64,000 bases of DNA, taken from the NCBI RefSeq assembly GCF_024347575.1, contig NZ_AP025503.1, forward strand, positions 3,038,001 to 3,102,000, read 5' to 3'. The DNA is from Vibrio pelagius. Lineage in GTDB: Bacteria > Pseudomonadota > Gammaproteobacteria > Enterobacterales > Vibrionaceae. The translations under genes were made by a program, and so were the position numbers. The first letter of the stretch is position 1. Each line of letters begins with the position of its first letter. This document shows, in pieces, positions 63,904 through 64,000 of the stretch. The notes beneath the pieces were generated by a model. The model saw nothing but the letters and a program-made list of their open reading frames with translations. It ran no database searches and had not been told where the DNA came from.

Positions 63904-63945
63904 TACTCGCTGCTTTGTGAGAGATCTCTTACAAAGCAGTGAGTA
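63904..63945. other. 42-bp near-perfect palindrome after ggt
   Basis: Two 21-base arms meet at AGATCT with no loop spacer; only two of 21 base pairs deviate, and both are G-T, which stay paired in plus-strand RNA. No T tract follows on the plus strand, so if it ends ggt it is an atypical terminator. Confidence 0.7.
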
Positions 63946-64000
63946 TATATCGATATTTCACTAAGAAAACTAGTAACAATAGAACCTAAACCATTGAAAT

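Overview
The window looks like a piece of the large chromosome (chromosome 1) of a Vibrio or very close relative, lying near the replication origin. The reasons are: the rRNA sequences and two same-strand rRNA operons; a near-perfect ParB-type parS palindrome at 17513-17528; many gene blocks that in E. coli also sit near oriC (dapF-DUF484-xerC-yigB, cyaY/cyaA, hemCDXY, rho-trxA/rhlB-gppA, ubiD-fre, recQ, rarD, rhtB-pldB-yigL); and Vibrio-typical features such as a ferredoxin gene between ubiD and fre. No prophage, transposase, integron or CRISPR array was seen. Most of the window is core genome; the more individual parts are an arsenic operon, two FIST-GGDEF-EAL genes and an AT-rich, G-poor intergenic stretch.

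Layout. 1-6.3 kb: end of the ftsY-ftsE(-ftsX) operon, divergent rsmD-yhhL, then yhgN, yecH-like, yhhN, a 790-bp AT-rich gap leading to a 26-codon membrane-peptide ORF with its own terminator, a small HEPN/DUF4145-like gene and yhhM. 6.4-10.8 kb: an acyltransferase, then the operon arsR - GAPDH - PTP-like phosphatase - arsJ, which fits arsenate detoxification through 1-arseno-3-phosphoglycerate. 10.8-17.5 kb: EAL-HDOD regulator, rhtB / pldB-yigL, an EVE protein, a lipoprotein and a DTW protein. 17.5-22.7 kb: parS, then two tandem FIST-GGDEF-EAL paralogues. 22.9-35.4 kb: yigB-xerC-DUF484-dapF-lysA-lptM on one strand, cyaY, cyaA, and divergent hemC-hemD-hemX-hemY, then a small periplasmic cytochrome c.

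35.4-47.4 kb: two rRNA operons, both on the minus strand. The upstream one (about 46.9-41.8 kb) is 16S-23S-5S with no spacer tRNA. The downstream one (41.5-36.1 kb) is 16S-tRNA-Ile-tRNA-Ala-23S-5S-tRNA-Asp and ends in a duplicated cassette of terminator hairpins and tRNA 3'-end fragments. Each has clear promoters with 16-bp spacers and boxA elements; no canonical terminator is visible between them. 47.4-64 kb: ubiD-ferredoxin-fre, a HEAT-like secreted protein, rho, trxA, divergent rhlB-gppA, the queuosine-precursor transporter yhhQ with a candidate preQ1-I riboswitch over its ribosome-binding site, DUF3630-recQ, rarD, an AraC regulator, a LysE-type exporter and gamma-glutamyltranspeptidase.

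The most notable observations are the candidate preQ1-I riboswitch at yhhQ, the parS site, the PTP-like phosphatase and internal terminator hairpin inside the gapdh-arsJ operon, the duplicated tRNA-fragment/terminator cassette after the rRNA operon, the internal domain duplication in UbiD, and the 26-aa ORF. Function calls come from reading translated sequences and gene order; no database search was run.
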